A stretch of 64,000 nt of DNA, taken from assembly GCA_015680905.1 (NCBI GenBank), contig CM027377.1:59107501-59171500 (forward strand), written 5' to 3'. The stretch comes from Coptis chinensis. Its lineage: Eukaryota > Streptophyta > Magnoliopsida > Ranunculales > Ranunculaceae. The position numbers and the translations under genes were made by a program. Numbering within the stretch: position 1 is the first letter of the stretch; each line of letters opens with the position of its first letter. Positions 1 through 11,536 of the stretch are shown here, one piece after another. The notes beneath the pieces are model-generated. The model made no database searches. It was not told the DNA's origin and saw only the letters and a list, made by a program, of their open reading frames with translations.

Positions 1-853
1 ATATTTTGAGATAAATCTACCCAAAGCGGCTATCCTACCCGTAAGTTGCTGGATTTGCTTCTTGGTTTTTGGCGAGGGCATTTCAGTAATTGCACGGATT
101 TGATCAGGGTTAGCTTCAATGCCTCGTTTGGTCATAAGATATCCAAGAAATTTTCCCGATGCTAACCCAAATGCGCATTTTGATGGATTTAGACGCATTC
201 GAATATGCATCAGCCGATCAAAATATTTTTGCAAGTGATGAAGGTGTGATGACTCTTCATGCGACTTGATGACCATATCGTCAATATAAGCTTCCATAAA
301 CTTGCCTAAGAAGTCTGAAAATGATGTATTAATGAATTTCTGATATGTTGCCGGTGCATTTTTTAGACCGAAAGGCATTACCTTATAGCAAAATAAGCCT
401 TGGTCTGTTATGAAAGTTGTAAGTTCTTGTTCATCTTCAGCTAAAGCAATTTGATAAAATCCCATTGAGGCATCCATAAAAGAAATTCTTTTAAACCCTG
501 AAGTGGCATCAACCATTTCAGAAATACGAGGCAAAGGGATACGAATTGAGAACGGGACATTTTTATTGACATCGATTAAAATCAACCACAGATTCTAAGT
601 TTCCCATTTTTCTTAGGAATTTGCTACTACATTTGATATCCATTTCGGATATAGTACAGTGCCTAATAAAATTAACACTTAGAAGTTTGTCGATTTCTTC
701 TTTCACTTTGAGCTTTCGATCGGGGAGCCATTTTGCAGGCTTCCGACGACCGGCTTTTGTGTTTTGTCGATATCCGACTGTGACATGCAAGTGAAGGATC
801 AATCCGGGCATTTGTTCGACCATCCACGCAAACAACGTGCAATTTTTCTTCAA
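1..853 (-). pseudogene. Reverse transcriptase part of the Ty3/Gypsy element
   Basis: The translated minus strand shows typical Ty3/Gypsy RT blocks: a FMDASMGFYQI-like block, VMPFGLKNAPATYQKF, the catalytic box YIDDMVIKS (near 270-295), and the connection region CAFGLASGKFLG followed by TKRGIEANPDQI. The upstream end of the domain (WLPDRKLKVKEEIDKLL) lies near 700-740. RNase H and integrase would follow beyond the left edge. This is a fossil part of the element and not a host gene. Confidence 0.85.
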
Positions 854-1713
854 AAGCTCAATGAGATTATCCTGTTCTTTCTTGGAAATTTCCTTGAGAA
901 ATAAAAGTGGTTTCTTCTTCCTTGTTGCCGATCACATTGCCGAGGAGTCCGCCGATGGTCGGGGGCCACCTAAACGCTTACTCTCCATAGCGTTTACCCC
1001 GCCAATGGAATTCTGTAATTGCTACTTTTCCCATCGACATTTAGGATGGTGTTACCCTTGACTTCGAATCTTTATAATCTTCGAGTACGGACTCATGGCA
1101 CTTCAAAGCCGCTATCGATCACCGAACTTTGCATACCCTACCATCACACGAACTTGATAGCCGATGAAAAGTAGAAATGGCAGCTCCCATTGAGTGAATC
1201 AATCTCTTCCCGAATGACATTGTAGGAAGAGTTTCTGATCAAGAGAAGAAAATCAATTGTAACTTCCTTGTTCATTAATGTCACCGAAGAGAGCATCTAC
1301 CAACCGATGTTCTTCTTTGTCCCATCGGGCCAATGATAGGATTTGGATCGGGAACTATCATTTTCGGGGGAGGTTGAGTCCTTTGTAACAACGCTTTGTA
1401 GATCACACTTGCCGAACTACTGTATCGATCATGATTTTTCTGCACCACGATGAATTCCAACAAAAGCTTGTATTACAACGGCATCATAATGAGGATGGTG
1501 CACTCCTATCGAGGTCATTGTCGATCCAATGAGAGGTCCTTCCTCATAAGTTTCGATTACCCATTCCGTGGAGAAATCATATCCACTATAAACATAGTGG
1601 TGGCTGAGATCAGTGATCTTGGAGTGATTGAAATTCTTGCGCTGGGTGTTAGACATTGAATCAACTCTGGCATGACCGACTTTGATTACATTGTGTGCGG
1701 TAACGGCTAAAGC

Positions 1714-2653
1714 TTATTTCGTTTTACCCAGCACATAATCCTGGAGCATACCTTTCTCGATCAAACCTTGGATTCTACCCCTTAGAGATCGGCATTGTTC
1801 AGTTTCATGACCAAAATCATCGTGAAATTTGCACCACAGGGATTTGTCACGTGTAGCCTTGGTATCTTCGGAGAGAGGAAAAGGTGGAGATAAGATATTC
1901 TTTCCTTTAATCTTCTCATAGATAACAGCGTACTTCTCGTTGAGGGCGGTAAGCTTTAACTCTGGAAGTTTCTTTTGTTCTTTGCCGTTCCATTGTTGTG
2001 GCCTACCATCACTCTTGGACTTTTGATCGGTTGTTTGTTGAAACTTCGCTTTTTGACTCTGTTCCTGCGGCTTGCTTATTCGATCCCTATCTCTGTGAAC
2101 TCGTGCCGATGCATCATCTTCAATTTCGAATAAACCGCTGAGTTCGAGAGAAAAGTTCATAACGAGTTGTTGGGACGTCTTTTACAATAGAGTTGTAAAT
2201 GCCGTCCCTATCATAATTAATGCCTTCCTTGAAGGCATAAATGACAAGAATATCAGATGCATCTGGGATTTCAACAGCCGCTTTCCGAAATCTCGCAACA
2301 AACTTACTGAGCTTTTCTTCTTTTTGTTGTTTAATACTGAATATAGAATCAATATGTTTCGGTTCTTTCCAGTTGTGACGAAAATGCTCGGCAAACTTGT
2401 AAGCCAGATCAGTAAAATTGTGGATGGATCTTTCTGGAAGCATGTTAAACCATCTCATCGACTCAATTCCAATGAGTGTGGATGGGAATAACTTGCAAAG
2501 AAGAGAATCGTCGAAAGTCCATAAGATCATCTTGTTTCTGTAATTAACAAGATGCATCAAAGGATCTCCATCAATCTCATCATACTTTTTCGGTTTGAAG
2601 TCCTTGTGATGAGCGGTTGTTTGGATTCGAGAGAGAAGGAGAATCGATACCAC
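1714..2653 (-). pseudogene. Gag part of the Ty3/Gypsy element
   Basis: A retrotransposon gag capsid domain is recognisable: LVNYRNKMILW, ESMRWFNMLPERSI, FAEHFRHNWKEPKHIDSIF, FVARFRKAAVEIP. Downstream comes a CCHC-like knuckle (CKFHDDFGHETEQC) and the stretch RIQGLIEKGMLQDYV, which is common in Tat-type gag proteins. It lies between the leader and the RT part of the same element. Fossil, broken. Confidence 0.8.
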
Positions 2654-4042
2654 TTTCTATAGCGAGATTTGAATTTTTTGTTTTCGTGACTCCTTATCAT
2701 TAATGCCTTTCAAGATTATCATCTCATGGAGACGTCGTTCAGAAAATGGAACATTCTCTCGACGATGGTCCGGACCGAACTATGGACGTTTTGGCCAAGA
2801 TTTCTTCGGAGGAGGGGGAGTGAGTTCCCGTCGACCAGTCCATGCAGGTGAAGGTGACCGAGCCAGTAGAGGAGTTCGGTTCCTTCGTCTCCTATGGTGA
2901 ACATCGAGAATAGAATCTGGGCCGGTCTTCGGGGTATCACTACCATTTTCTTGACCTGTTGCAAGTGAGTCTCCATCTCCATGGCTACCATTGTCAACAT
3001 ACTTTGGTCGACAATGAGCTCTTGGATTGGGACTACAACTTGAGCGACTTTGTTGTGAACTGGAATTGCTTGGTGAATAGTGCTGCTGTCGAGATCGGCG
3101 CATACTGCTGTTGCGACGAGGACTTGCAATGGCTTGCCTACCCCTTCTATAGCTTGGGGTAGGAACTTCATTGGTTTTTCGTTGGTTGGGTATTCTATCT
3201 TGCCGACCTATATGAATATTTTGCCGATCTCCCTTAAATGCGGTTCAAATCGGTAAAACCGGTTTTAAATCATGAGATCTTTTGTGAGTTGGTGATCCCC
3301 GACGGGGTGGTGGCATCAAGGTTGGCGAGAGGAGTTTGTGGATTAAACTACGATTACTTTGGAAAGTGTAGGCTTTTCGGCGTTGCACATTTGTTTTTGC
3401 GCGAAGCCTTCGTAGTTTACTTCGCCGACGGTTTCTCTTGGTGCGGGGAGTTTGTACTTTCGGAGTCTTTGACAGAGATGCTTCGGTGTTCAAACGATCC
3501 CAAACACTTTTTGCCGTGGAGCTGAATCATCTTCGAAGCCGACGCAATTGTTTCTTGATTGTTATTCTTGCTTTCCAATTGTCGGAGACGACGGCCTACC
3601 CGAGTTGATGGATCCGTGCGTGAATACCCACTCTCGATACCATGAGATGAGATGGCGAGGACCATCGGACTTGGAAAATGAATTCGCAGTGAGAAGGTGA
3701 ATCTTGAACCCAGCGGTAAAAGGGATACTTTCACCGTTGTTTGTTTTTTTCGGAAGCCATTGGACGTAACTTTTGTTTTGTGGTTGAGGGTAGAGCACGA
3801 CGGCGCCAAATATGTTTCAAAGAAGATTTGCCAAAACACACCGATTGAGGGTTGGAAGTAATGTTTTTTGGAGATGGTGATTGGGGAAAGATGAGACTGG
3901 ACTTCGATTTTGAAGTTGCCTACGTACCCAAAGATATTGCTTGGGATCAAGTCTCGATTGCGTAGTTTTGGAAAAATGACGAAGGTTGGATTTTATAGGT
4001 AGCATTGGTGATAATTACTTCCTCGTTCTCCAATATTCCAAT

Positions 4043-4660
4043 CGTGGGAAGAAGTTGGAGAACTGGCGGGAGAACTGTCCAATCAAGGGATGAAGTTGGA
4101 GAGCTGGCGGGACAACTGTCAGCTCGTGGAATGAAGTTGGAGAACAAGCGGGAGAACTGTCAGCTCGTGGGATGAAGTTGGAGAACTGGCGAGAACCGCT
4201 GTCGATTCGTGGATTGAAGTTGAGAACCGGGACATCATTTCGTGGAATGAAGTTGGTTTCACTGGCGGGAGAACTGTCAGCTCGTGGGATGAAGTTGGAG
4301 AACTGGCGGGAGAACTGTCAGTTCGTGGATTGAAGTTGAGAACTGGCGGGACATCTGTCAGCTCGTGGAATGAAGTTGGTTTCACTGGCGGGAGAACTAT
4401 CAGTTCGTGGATTGAAGTTGGAGAGCTGGCGGGACATCTGTCAGCTCGTGGGATGAAGTTGGAGAACTGGCGGGACATCTGTCAGCTCGTGGGATGAAGT
4501 TGGAGAACTAGCGGGAGAACTATCAGCTCGTGGGATGAAGTTGGAGAATTGGCGGGAGAACTGTCAGTTCGTGGATTGAAGTTGGAGAACTGGCGGGAGA
4601 ACTGTCAGTTCGTGGATTGAAGTTGGAGAACTGGCGGGAGAACTGTCAGCTCGTGGAATG
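4043..4660. repeat. 41-bp minisatellite inside the Gypsy LTR
   Basis: About 15 imperfect copies of a unit that reads GAAGTTGGAGAACTGGCGGG followed by AGAACTGTCAGCTCGTGGGAT. Some copies are shortened or carry GGTTTCACTGGCGGG variants. It gives long open frames by chance (PASSPTS-type peptides), which are not genes. Confidence 0.9.
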
Positions 4661-4823
4661 TAGGCTTTGAGCATGGGCTTTTTCATAGATAAGCTCTGAG
4701 CATAGGCTCTGAGCGTGGGCTTGTTTATAGTTGGGCTCTGAGCGTGGGCTTGTTTATAGTTGGGCTCTGAGCATGGGCTCTGAGCGTGGGCTTGTTTATA
4801 GTTGGGCTCTGAGCATGGGTTTG
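4661..4823. repeat. Second minisatellite in the Gypsy LTR
   Basis: Four to six irregular copies of a motif reading GAGCGTGGGCTTGTTTATAG then TTGGGCTCT, with a shorter GAGCATGGGCTCT variant. It directly follows the 41-bp array, so nearly the whole outer part of this LTR is tandem repeat. Confidence 0.85.
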
Positions 4824-4851
4824 TTTTGAATTGGGCTTATATTGGGCCACA

Positions 4852-5300
4852 TTTGTGGGAGCCGGAACAGTATTAAATTTTGACTTGAACTCCTTCTTCA
4901 CCGTTCTCCAGTTCTGAACTGCTAGAGGTGCATACTTGCGGCAAATTATGCCAATTTCATAAGCAAATTGTTCACTCCAACTCCCTACATGTTTTGACCT
5001 CCCTGGTGGAATCTCAATTCTCGGTTTCTGACATGTCCTTGCTTTATGATTGATTAGAGTTGTGTTCATTGCTTTACCTCTTTTTTTAGTGGGGAGTAAT
5101 GGTGTCGGCCGCTTTATAAGCAAAAAAAAAAAAAAAACTTCGGTCCGCCCTTAAAAAGCTAAAAGTTTTACTTCTTATTTGCTTTACCTCTTCCATTTGT
5201 GCTGTTTGTATGGAAAAAAAATTGTCTTATCAGCACCAGACCCGTAGACGATCCTGCAGAAACATTGGGCCTAGACTGAGGCAGTGTACTAGAACTTGCA
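4852..5300 (-). pseudogene. CACTA second gene (TnpA/Ptta-like), fragment
   Basis: The minus strand encodes ARTCQKPRIEIPPGRSKHVG, then SWSEQFAYEIGIICRKYAPL and AVQNWRTVKKEFKSKFNTV (about 5050-4860). This matches the conserved block of plant En/Spm or Ptta transposase-accessory proteins (pattern IPPG....VG....F..E.G...R..APL....W..V). Upstream, at 5320-5220 and 5510-5400, are short exon-like pieces beginning MEPGGRIASSS and MGPGRRTTRSSN, which resemble N-terminal exons. The gene is cut at 4852 by the Gypsy LTR. These accessory proteins bind subterminal repeats in known CACTA systems; that role is knowledge of the family, not seen here. Confidence 0.6.
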
Positions 5301-5813
5301 ATACGACCACCAGGTTCCATGACTACAAAAAAATATACATGGAGAGAAAAGTTGGAAGTCTTTAACTCAATATAACCTATAATTTAGATGGACTAAAAAT
5401 TGATATCATACCACCAAGAGAAGCATCTACTGATTAGGAGCTTGGCATAGACTGAGGCTGAGGCTTACGCTGTGCATTAGAGCTTCTAGTGGTTCTTCTA
5501 CCTGGGCCCATGAATGTACAAGAAATATATACTTACCAGCAGAAAATTAAAAAATTCTTATTGAACAGAAATCATTTTTCAAGTGTAAATAGCTGCATTC
5601 AATTCTTCCAAGTGTGGCCAGGAACTAAAACTGAAAAAAAACAAAAAACCAAAAACCAAATACAAACAAGTAGATAGGAAGTCGCTACTGACATTACTAA
5701 CAAGGAATTCAAAACATAGAGAACACTTTAGAGAACACATAGAAAACACTTAACTTTCACATTTAAACTTAATATATGTCAGTATCATCATCACTTGATA
5801 TCACTTTCTCTTC
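5301..5813. other. CACTA intergenic and intron-like DNA
   Basis: AT-rich DNA between the TnpA-like exons and the end of TNP2. It contains two related short exon-like pieces on the minus strand (near 5320-5220 and 5510-5400) that look like a duplicated first exon. Nothing else is recognisable. Confidence 0.4.
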
Positions 5814-8800
5814 TTAAGAACTACAATAGTTTATGAGTGTATCATCTTCTTCATCAGATTCGTCATCAACAATGAAATGATCATCCATCTGGGTTCTATT
5901 TATATTGGTCAAGACCACATCCGCATCAACTTCAGTTAGGATCAAATCATCCCTATTCAAAAGTACAGGTGCAAATTCTTCCATTTGAATATTATCATTG
6001 TTAATTTCTTCAAGTGTTTGACCGTGTTGGATAATGCCATCCACTGCATCCTGCTCCTCTTCTTGAAATGCGACGCCATGCCCTGCTACAATCTCTTCCG
6101 CTCTCTCAGCAACGTCAGACACATTTCTAGGCTTTATCTTCTGGACAACTTGTCAACTACCACGCAGTTTAGTATCACTCACATAAAAGACTTGACCTGC
6201 TTGGGTAGCTAGCACAAATCGGTCGTCTTTGTACCAAGTTCGTGAGACATTAACACTAGTAACATGGCCATCTATTTGTATTCCACTCCTTCCATTGCCG
6301 ACATCCCACCAATCACACTAGAAAAGATAAACTTTCTTGGAAGATAAATAGTTTAAGACTATGACATCAGTGAAAACACCATAGAAATCAATCTCTTTTG
6401 ATTGGTGACACCCCTCGACAACAACACCACTATTTTGTGTTCGAAGATTTACTTCTCTATCCTTCGTGTGAAACCTGATCCCATTCACAATGCAGCCACT
6501 ATATCGAATTGCACGAGGATCAGGCCCACAAGCTAATAAATATAACTCATCAGTAGCTTCTGGGGAATTCTGAGATCGCAATTCATGCATCTATCAACAA
6601 AATGAATAATAATCAATAGAAAATATAATAATAATGAAAAACAGCAAGGGGTATTTCCTGTGAAAACTTACTCGTCGTTCAAACCATTCAGGAAAATATA
6701 GTTCCTGCCTCTCTTCCAAATTATGTGGACTTTGCCTAATAAGCTCTGCCCTATGTTCACTACATATAGAAAATGTTGTATATATAAGAAAACATGTTAA
6801 TAATGTGTATATATTGTGTCTTACTAAAAGTTGTACTTACTCAAGGTATGGTAATACTTCAGAATTATTTAACACGTAATAACGGGCCTTGTCATAATCT
6901 TTTAAGCTTAGGCTGATAACTTTAAAAGCCCCCAATGGTCGCACATTCTGTGAGAAAACAAGCTGCCCCGTGGGTTGTTTCTCTTGGCCACCATCAAAAT
7001 TCTGTTCTTCATGGTTGAAGCTTGTTCCAATATCTTGGAGATACATGGAACAAAAAGTAAGGCATTCGTTATCGATGTATGCTTCCGCAATTGAACCTTC
7101 GGGACGCGCCTTGTTTCGGACATACTGTTTTAAAATGTGTAAAAACCTGTTTAACAAATTATATTAATTGAAAGCAAAACAAAGTATATATTAAAAGTTA
7201 CAAATGATATACATGTTACCTTTCAATGGGATACATCCACAGATACTGTACAGGTCTGCCAAGCAGTGCCTCGTGTGGTAAGTGAATAGCCAAGTGAACC
7301 ATTACATCAAAAAATGTCGGTGGAAATATTTGTTCGAGTTTACAAAGTATCACGGCAATATCCTTCTCTATATTCTCAAGCACTTCTAACCTCAGTGTCT
7401 TGCAACACAACTCTTGGAAAAACACACCTAACTCAATCAATGCAATTGCTACATCACTACACAAGAAACCACGTACCACATCTGGAAGAAGACGTTGTAA
7501 AAGCACATGGCAGTCATGGCTTTTCATTCCTCATACTTTACCCTCATTGGCATTCACACATCGAGATATATTTGATGCATAAGCATCTGGAAATTTCACA
7601 GATTTCAGCCATTCACAGAATGCCTTTTTATCGGTAGATGACATTGTATAGGATGCATCCGGCATGATATACTTATTACCATTCGGAATTAGATGCAACT
7701 CCTTTCTAATACCCAATTCAGCCAAATCTAGTCGAGCTTTAAATGAATCCTTTGTTTTACCATCAATATTCAACAATGTTCCCAACACATTCTTACAAAC
7801 GTTCTTTTCAATATGCCTCACATCAAGATTATGACACAACTCAAGGGATGGCCAATATGGTAAATCAAAAAATACACTCTTCTTTGTCCAATTTAACTCA
7901 AACCACTCATACTCCTTGTCGAAATCTTTCCATGTTTTAGAATATGCTGGGTGCTTGAATACATTCTCTTCCGGGACTCGTTTTTCTTTGTGCCACCTCA
8001 TATCTACAGCAATCATCCTTGACTTAAACAACCTTTGAAGCCTTGGTTTAAGTGGGAAATAGCGCAAAACCTTATGCGGTATTTTCTTACACTTGCCTTC
8101 AGAAGCTTTATACCTCGGTTCACAATATACCGGACAACTTTGAAGATCTTTGTATTTGTCCCAGAAAAGAGCACAATCGTATTTGCATGCATGTATAGCA
8201 ATATACCCAAGTCCTAGTTCTCGCATTAATGTCTTAGCCTCGTAATAGGACTTTGGCAGCATCTCACCCGCAAGCAATGCAGCTTTAATCAATTCAAGAA
8301 TCATATCAAATGATTTGTTACTCCAACGATTAATCACCTTCAGATGGAACAACATCATGAGATAATCTAATTTGGAAAACTTTTGGCAACTTGGATACAA
8401 AGGCTGTTGCGCTTCACTCAAAAGTTTATCAAACAAATTCGGATCGTCACCATTACCCCCATTGCCATTACCCCTATTAAGACCAGAAGAGCTATCTGCA
8501 TGTTGTGTTGTGGCAGTATAATTATCTCCACCCCCATATTGCATGTCTGGTACAGAATTATCCATAGGAGTCGGTCCTCTTAAATCTTGAAGCAAGTCTT
8601 CCAACCCATCAAAACGAACTCCTTCATCACTACCAGCATCATCATAATCATCATCGTCATCAGCAAGGTGCTCCTCATAACCTTCACCATGATGGAGCCA
8701 ACGAGTGTAATGTTTGTCCATTCCATGTTCAAGAAAATGATCTCTTACTTCACTGATTTTCTTGTAGTACCTATTATTGCAGATTTTACAAGGGCAAAGA

Positions 8801-8922
8801 GTCCTACCAGCGCTGTCTACATGATCAGTAGCAACCACAATGAATGCCTCAACGCCTTCAATAAATTGAGTGTCAAACCGATCTGGCAGATTCATCCAAC
8901 TCTTGTCCATATTTACGTGCAA
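5814..8922 (-). pseudogene. CACTA TNP2-type transposase, catalytic core deleted
   Basis: The first exon (8922 to about 7220) starts with the transposase-associated domain (WMNLPDRFDTQFIEGVEAF, CPCKICNN, HFLEHGMDKHYTRWLHHGE), then an acidic linker and TNP2 sequence (KLDYLMMLFHLKVINRWSNK, CPVYCEPRYKA, RMIAVDMRWHKEKR). WKDFDKEYEWF joins directly to ELNWTKKSVFFDLPYW: the central part of roughly 200 residues that normally carries the DDE catalytic residues is missing in frame. C-terminal DUF4218/DUF4216-type blocks follow (KSHDCHVLLQRLLP, FFDVMVHLAIHLP, CDWWDVGNGRSGIQIDG). Introns are still readable, e.g. 7219-7147 with GT/AG ends. In-frame stops at 7528-7530 (TGA), near 6315 (TAG, before CDWWDVG) and near 6155 (TGA) show it is dead. 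N-terminal and C-terminal exons remain easy to read, so inactivation is not very old. Confidence 0.85.
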
Positions 8923-9095
8923 TTGCTATACATTGTAAGTGAAAACAATATGTTAATAGCAGTACACACACGTAAGTGGCTTCTCTCAAGAACCTTGAAT
9001 TGAAAAAGACTACTTGTAAAAAGAGCTGACTCTCTAAAGGCACTAAGCTACATTGACCCACATTGAACAAAATCAATTTGAATTCAAAAGGTGTT

Positions 9096-9277
9096 AAAGG
9101 TTTCAAACATACCAACAAATCATACAAAGTATTTATAAGCTTATCACATTATCACGTGTTAGCCATATCCAAAACTAGCTAAACAAAACTCAACCAAACA
9201 AGCCAAAGGGTTCAAACAGACCAACAAATCATACAAAGTATTTATAAGCTTATCCCATTATCACGTGTTAGCCATAT
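9096..9277. repeat. 73-bp direct duplication
   Basis: 9096-9168 and 9205-9277 are near-identical copies. Both read ACCAACAAATCATACAAAGT, then ATTTATAAGCTTATC and ATTATCACGTGTTAGCCATAT, with about four differences, separated by 36 bp. It probably arose by local duplication inside the CACTA 5' region. Confidence 0.9.
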
Positions 9278-9302
9278 AGATGATACTATCAGACGTTATC
9301 AA

Positions 9303-9536
9303 GTCTGATGGTGCTAAGAATATAATAATCCTAGATCAATTAACATTCATGAGTTTGTCGCAAAAAGAATGCTCAATCTTATTGTAAACATGGTAAAAAA
9401 GAAGAAAAAAAATTATAAAGTGGACCAAACTTAAGTTCATAATCAAATACTTAGATTACTTCTACACTTGCAAAATGGACAAAAAAAGTAGCAATGTCAA
9501 ATTACAAATCTAGTTTTTGTCCACCAATTTAAACAA
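9303..9536 (+). repeat. Dispersed direct repeat, copy A
   Basis: Shares long identical stretches with 22314-22516 in the same orientation: GTGGACCAAACTTAAGTTCA, TAATCAAATACTTA, ACTTCTACACTTGCAAA, CTAGTTTTTG and CCACCAA. Copy A has an extra stretch of about 30 bp. The two copies bracket the block of possible mitochondrial-type DNA that contains Athila 1. No gene or element family is recognised. Confidence 0.8.
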
Positions 9537-10599
9537 TATTTTAAAAGAAAACACTAACATTCACTTCTTATTATTGCTATATATTCCAATTTATTGATAC
9601 AATATGCACATACAATTATACACTCAAAAAAGGTTGTCAATAAAGTATGCACTAAATTTCCTGATTAAGTGCCTATAATTTTTCTATAATACAAGGCTGA
9701 ACCCAACTATAATTACACTAAGAATTATAGAAAATTTAGTCAAAATCATAAATGCAATTATTTAAACTTTTCAAATTTTCAACACCTAGTCATGTTAGCT
9801 AAACAAGAGAACTAAAAAGCATGGGCCGAATAGATGCAAAGCTACCATCTCAAAGTGCTTCATGTGAGAATGAGCAATCTTAGTATTCTAAATTTGTATC
9901 TTAAAGCTCATCTAGAATAGTATTTACAATTTGTATCTTAAAGCTCATCTTGAATGCTATGTCTTATAGGTGAAGGCTCAATTTGTATCAAATATTTGAA
10001 ACCTGATACATAATGGGCGCATCAGAAAAGGTATATATTACTAATTTAATGAAAATATCTTGTAGCCCCTTTGACATATATCAAACAGACTAAATTTATA
10101 AAATTGAACACTTAAAGTAACAAACGAAGAATACAAGACGATGATCCAGATTTCAAAGCTTAAACAATTTAAGTTTATTTGCAATCTAGTTGGATCACCT
10201 ACTTGAACTTTTTTTTTTTCTATAGAGAATCTCTTACTTGAACCATTTGTAGTATATAGTACGCAAGTTATACAAAGACCCAAGTCGAGTACCCGCGAGA
10301 CCATTTCATCACCCCAATGAGTATATTTTTTTTTCTTCTTTTATATTCTAGTATCTAATCCAGTTCTAAAATAAGGGTGTGAGGGACACATGAACAGGAA
10401 AGAGGGCATGCATATTCAATTAGAACAAACGCAGAGTTGGAAAAGATGTTGGGCATTCTAATTGACCAAGCCAGCACACTGCAGATCGATCGATCGGTTA
10501 GCGCCAGCGTGTCCTTATGATCAGGGTGAGGAGAAGTTTCATTGCTTACTTTTTTGAGTTAATAAGTAGAATTCACCATTATTGCATGCAAAACAGACA

Positions 10600-11536
10600 A
10601 GGCGATAGGTGCCTGGCCATCAACTCATTCTTGTAAGAGACGCCGAGAGATACAACTTCAGGTTCTTCTGCGACCTCAAAAGAATCATAACAAAATGGAT
10701 CCTAAAAGGACTAATGTTATGGTACGGATTTCTTTTTTCTTGTAGGCCCGCTAAGCTAAGGTCACTGCGACCGCATAACCATTCCGACGAGAAAGACTAC
10801 TAAACAACGAGCTTCGCTAAGCCCTCTACTCAGTAGGTACTATATAACTATTACCCAGACCAAGATAGACATGGACTCCTAGACGAAGGATCTCCTCTTC
10901 TGCTGATAGAGCCAAAAACTCCGGGGATTACGTCCTCGCTCTAAGAAGTAGGCAAGTAAACTAGCTAGCACCTCTTTTATCATAGGCATTTTGGTCAGCA
11001 GGCTACTATTTCAAATCAATTCCTGGAGTCATGCCAACAAAGCCAAATGGGTGCCACAACCCCTTCAGTAGTTGATCTTGCCATTGCTATTGATACAGAT
11101 TTGGGCAGAGCAAGCAAATCAAGGGATGCCTCAAGATGGGTAAACCAATTCTATGGCCAAAGATCTGTATAGAAACCTTGTTCTGGGACTTCCCGTGGAA
11201 AAAGATACCTGAGAAGTAATAAACTCACGGTTAGAGAGCCACGTTCCTCTCTGTATTTTAGCGCATCTCCTCTTTTGAGGGCTTTCCTCTTATGAGGATT
11301 CACAGTTTAAGTAAATAGGTAACCTAAGTCCTAGTCTGATCTAAGGGAAGCAGTCCCAAGTAAGTAGTGAGTACACTACTCTGAGAGCCTAGTAAGCCAG
11401 ATTCTTCCCTTATCAATGTTTAAGATGCCTGGTTGTGCCAATTTCCCTAGTTGACAATATTCCTTTTTTTTATGTCTGGCTGCAAAAGGAAGAGGTTAGT
11501 TCACAACTCTGAAAGCCGAAGACGAAGGGAGGAAGG
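10600..11536. other. Possible nuclear mitochondrial-type DNA, left part
   Basis: The composition changes here to balanced GC without retroelement motifs, with many short AAGTA, CTAGTAAGCC and CTAAGCTAAGG-like words that recall plant mitochondrial intergenic DNA. No mitochondrial gene or tRNA was recognised, so this is a composition-based guess. The stretch ends at the target duplication GAAGG (11532-11536) of Athila 1 and resumes at 21265. Alternative: ordinary unique nuclear DNA or an unknown element. Confidence 0.3.

Larger units (their letters stand above)
1..4851 (-). mobile_element. Ty3/Gypsy LTR retrotransposon (Tat-like), 5' half, broken
   Basis: Reading on the minus strand, the order is LTR (3813-4851), primer binding site with TGGCGCCGT (about 3801-3809), untranslated leader, gag (about 2653-1714), and reverse transcriptase running off the left edge. 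The order gag then RT with an RT of Ty3 type, and the gag zinc-finger type (CKFHDDFGHETEQC), point to the Tat/Ogre side of Ty3/Gypsy; the lineage is inferred. 2654-3800 is leader and probable N-terminal gag with no clean frame. The LTR lies next to CACTA sequence at 4852, so the element probably inserted into the CACTA. It is broken, with several breaks. The 3' half and second LTR are outside the window, so age cannot be read from LTR divergence. Confidence 0.8.
3813..4851 (-). repeat. 5' LTR of the Ty3/Gypsy element
   Basis: On the plus strand the block starts with TG next to the primer binding site (CGGCGCCAAA at 3801-3810) and ends with CA at 4850-4851, just before recognisable CACTA coding sequence. 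Read on the minus strand it begins TGTGGCCCAATATAAG. Most of its length is minisatellite. The second LTR is outside the window, so the outer edge is inferred from the TG/CA ends and from where the CACTA homology begins. Confidence 0.6.
8923..10599. other. CACTA 5' region upstream of TNP2, non-coding
   Basis: AT-rich DNA upstream of the transposase start. It holds a 73-bp direct duplication (9096-9168 and 9205-9277) and one copy of a roughly 200-bp repeat whose partner lies at 22314-22516. No gene is recognisable; small open frames here lack any family features. GATCGATCGATCGG near 10490 marks a change toward the more GC-balanced DNA to the right. Confidence 0.5.

Noticed and set aside
4119-4478. 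119-codon minus-strand open frame rich in PASSPTS
   Set aside because: It lies entirely in the 41-bp minisatellite; the repeat phase keeps it open.
8383-9003. Plus-strand frames of 66 and 138 codons
   Set aside because: Antisense to the TNP2 N-terminal exon.
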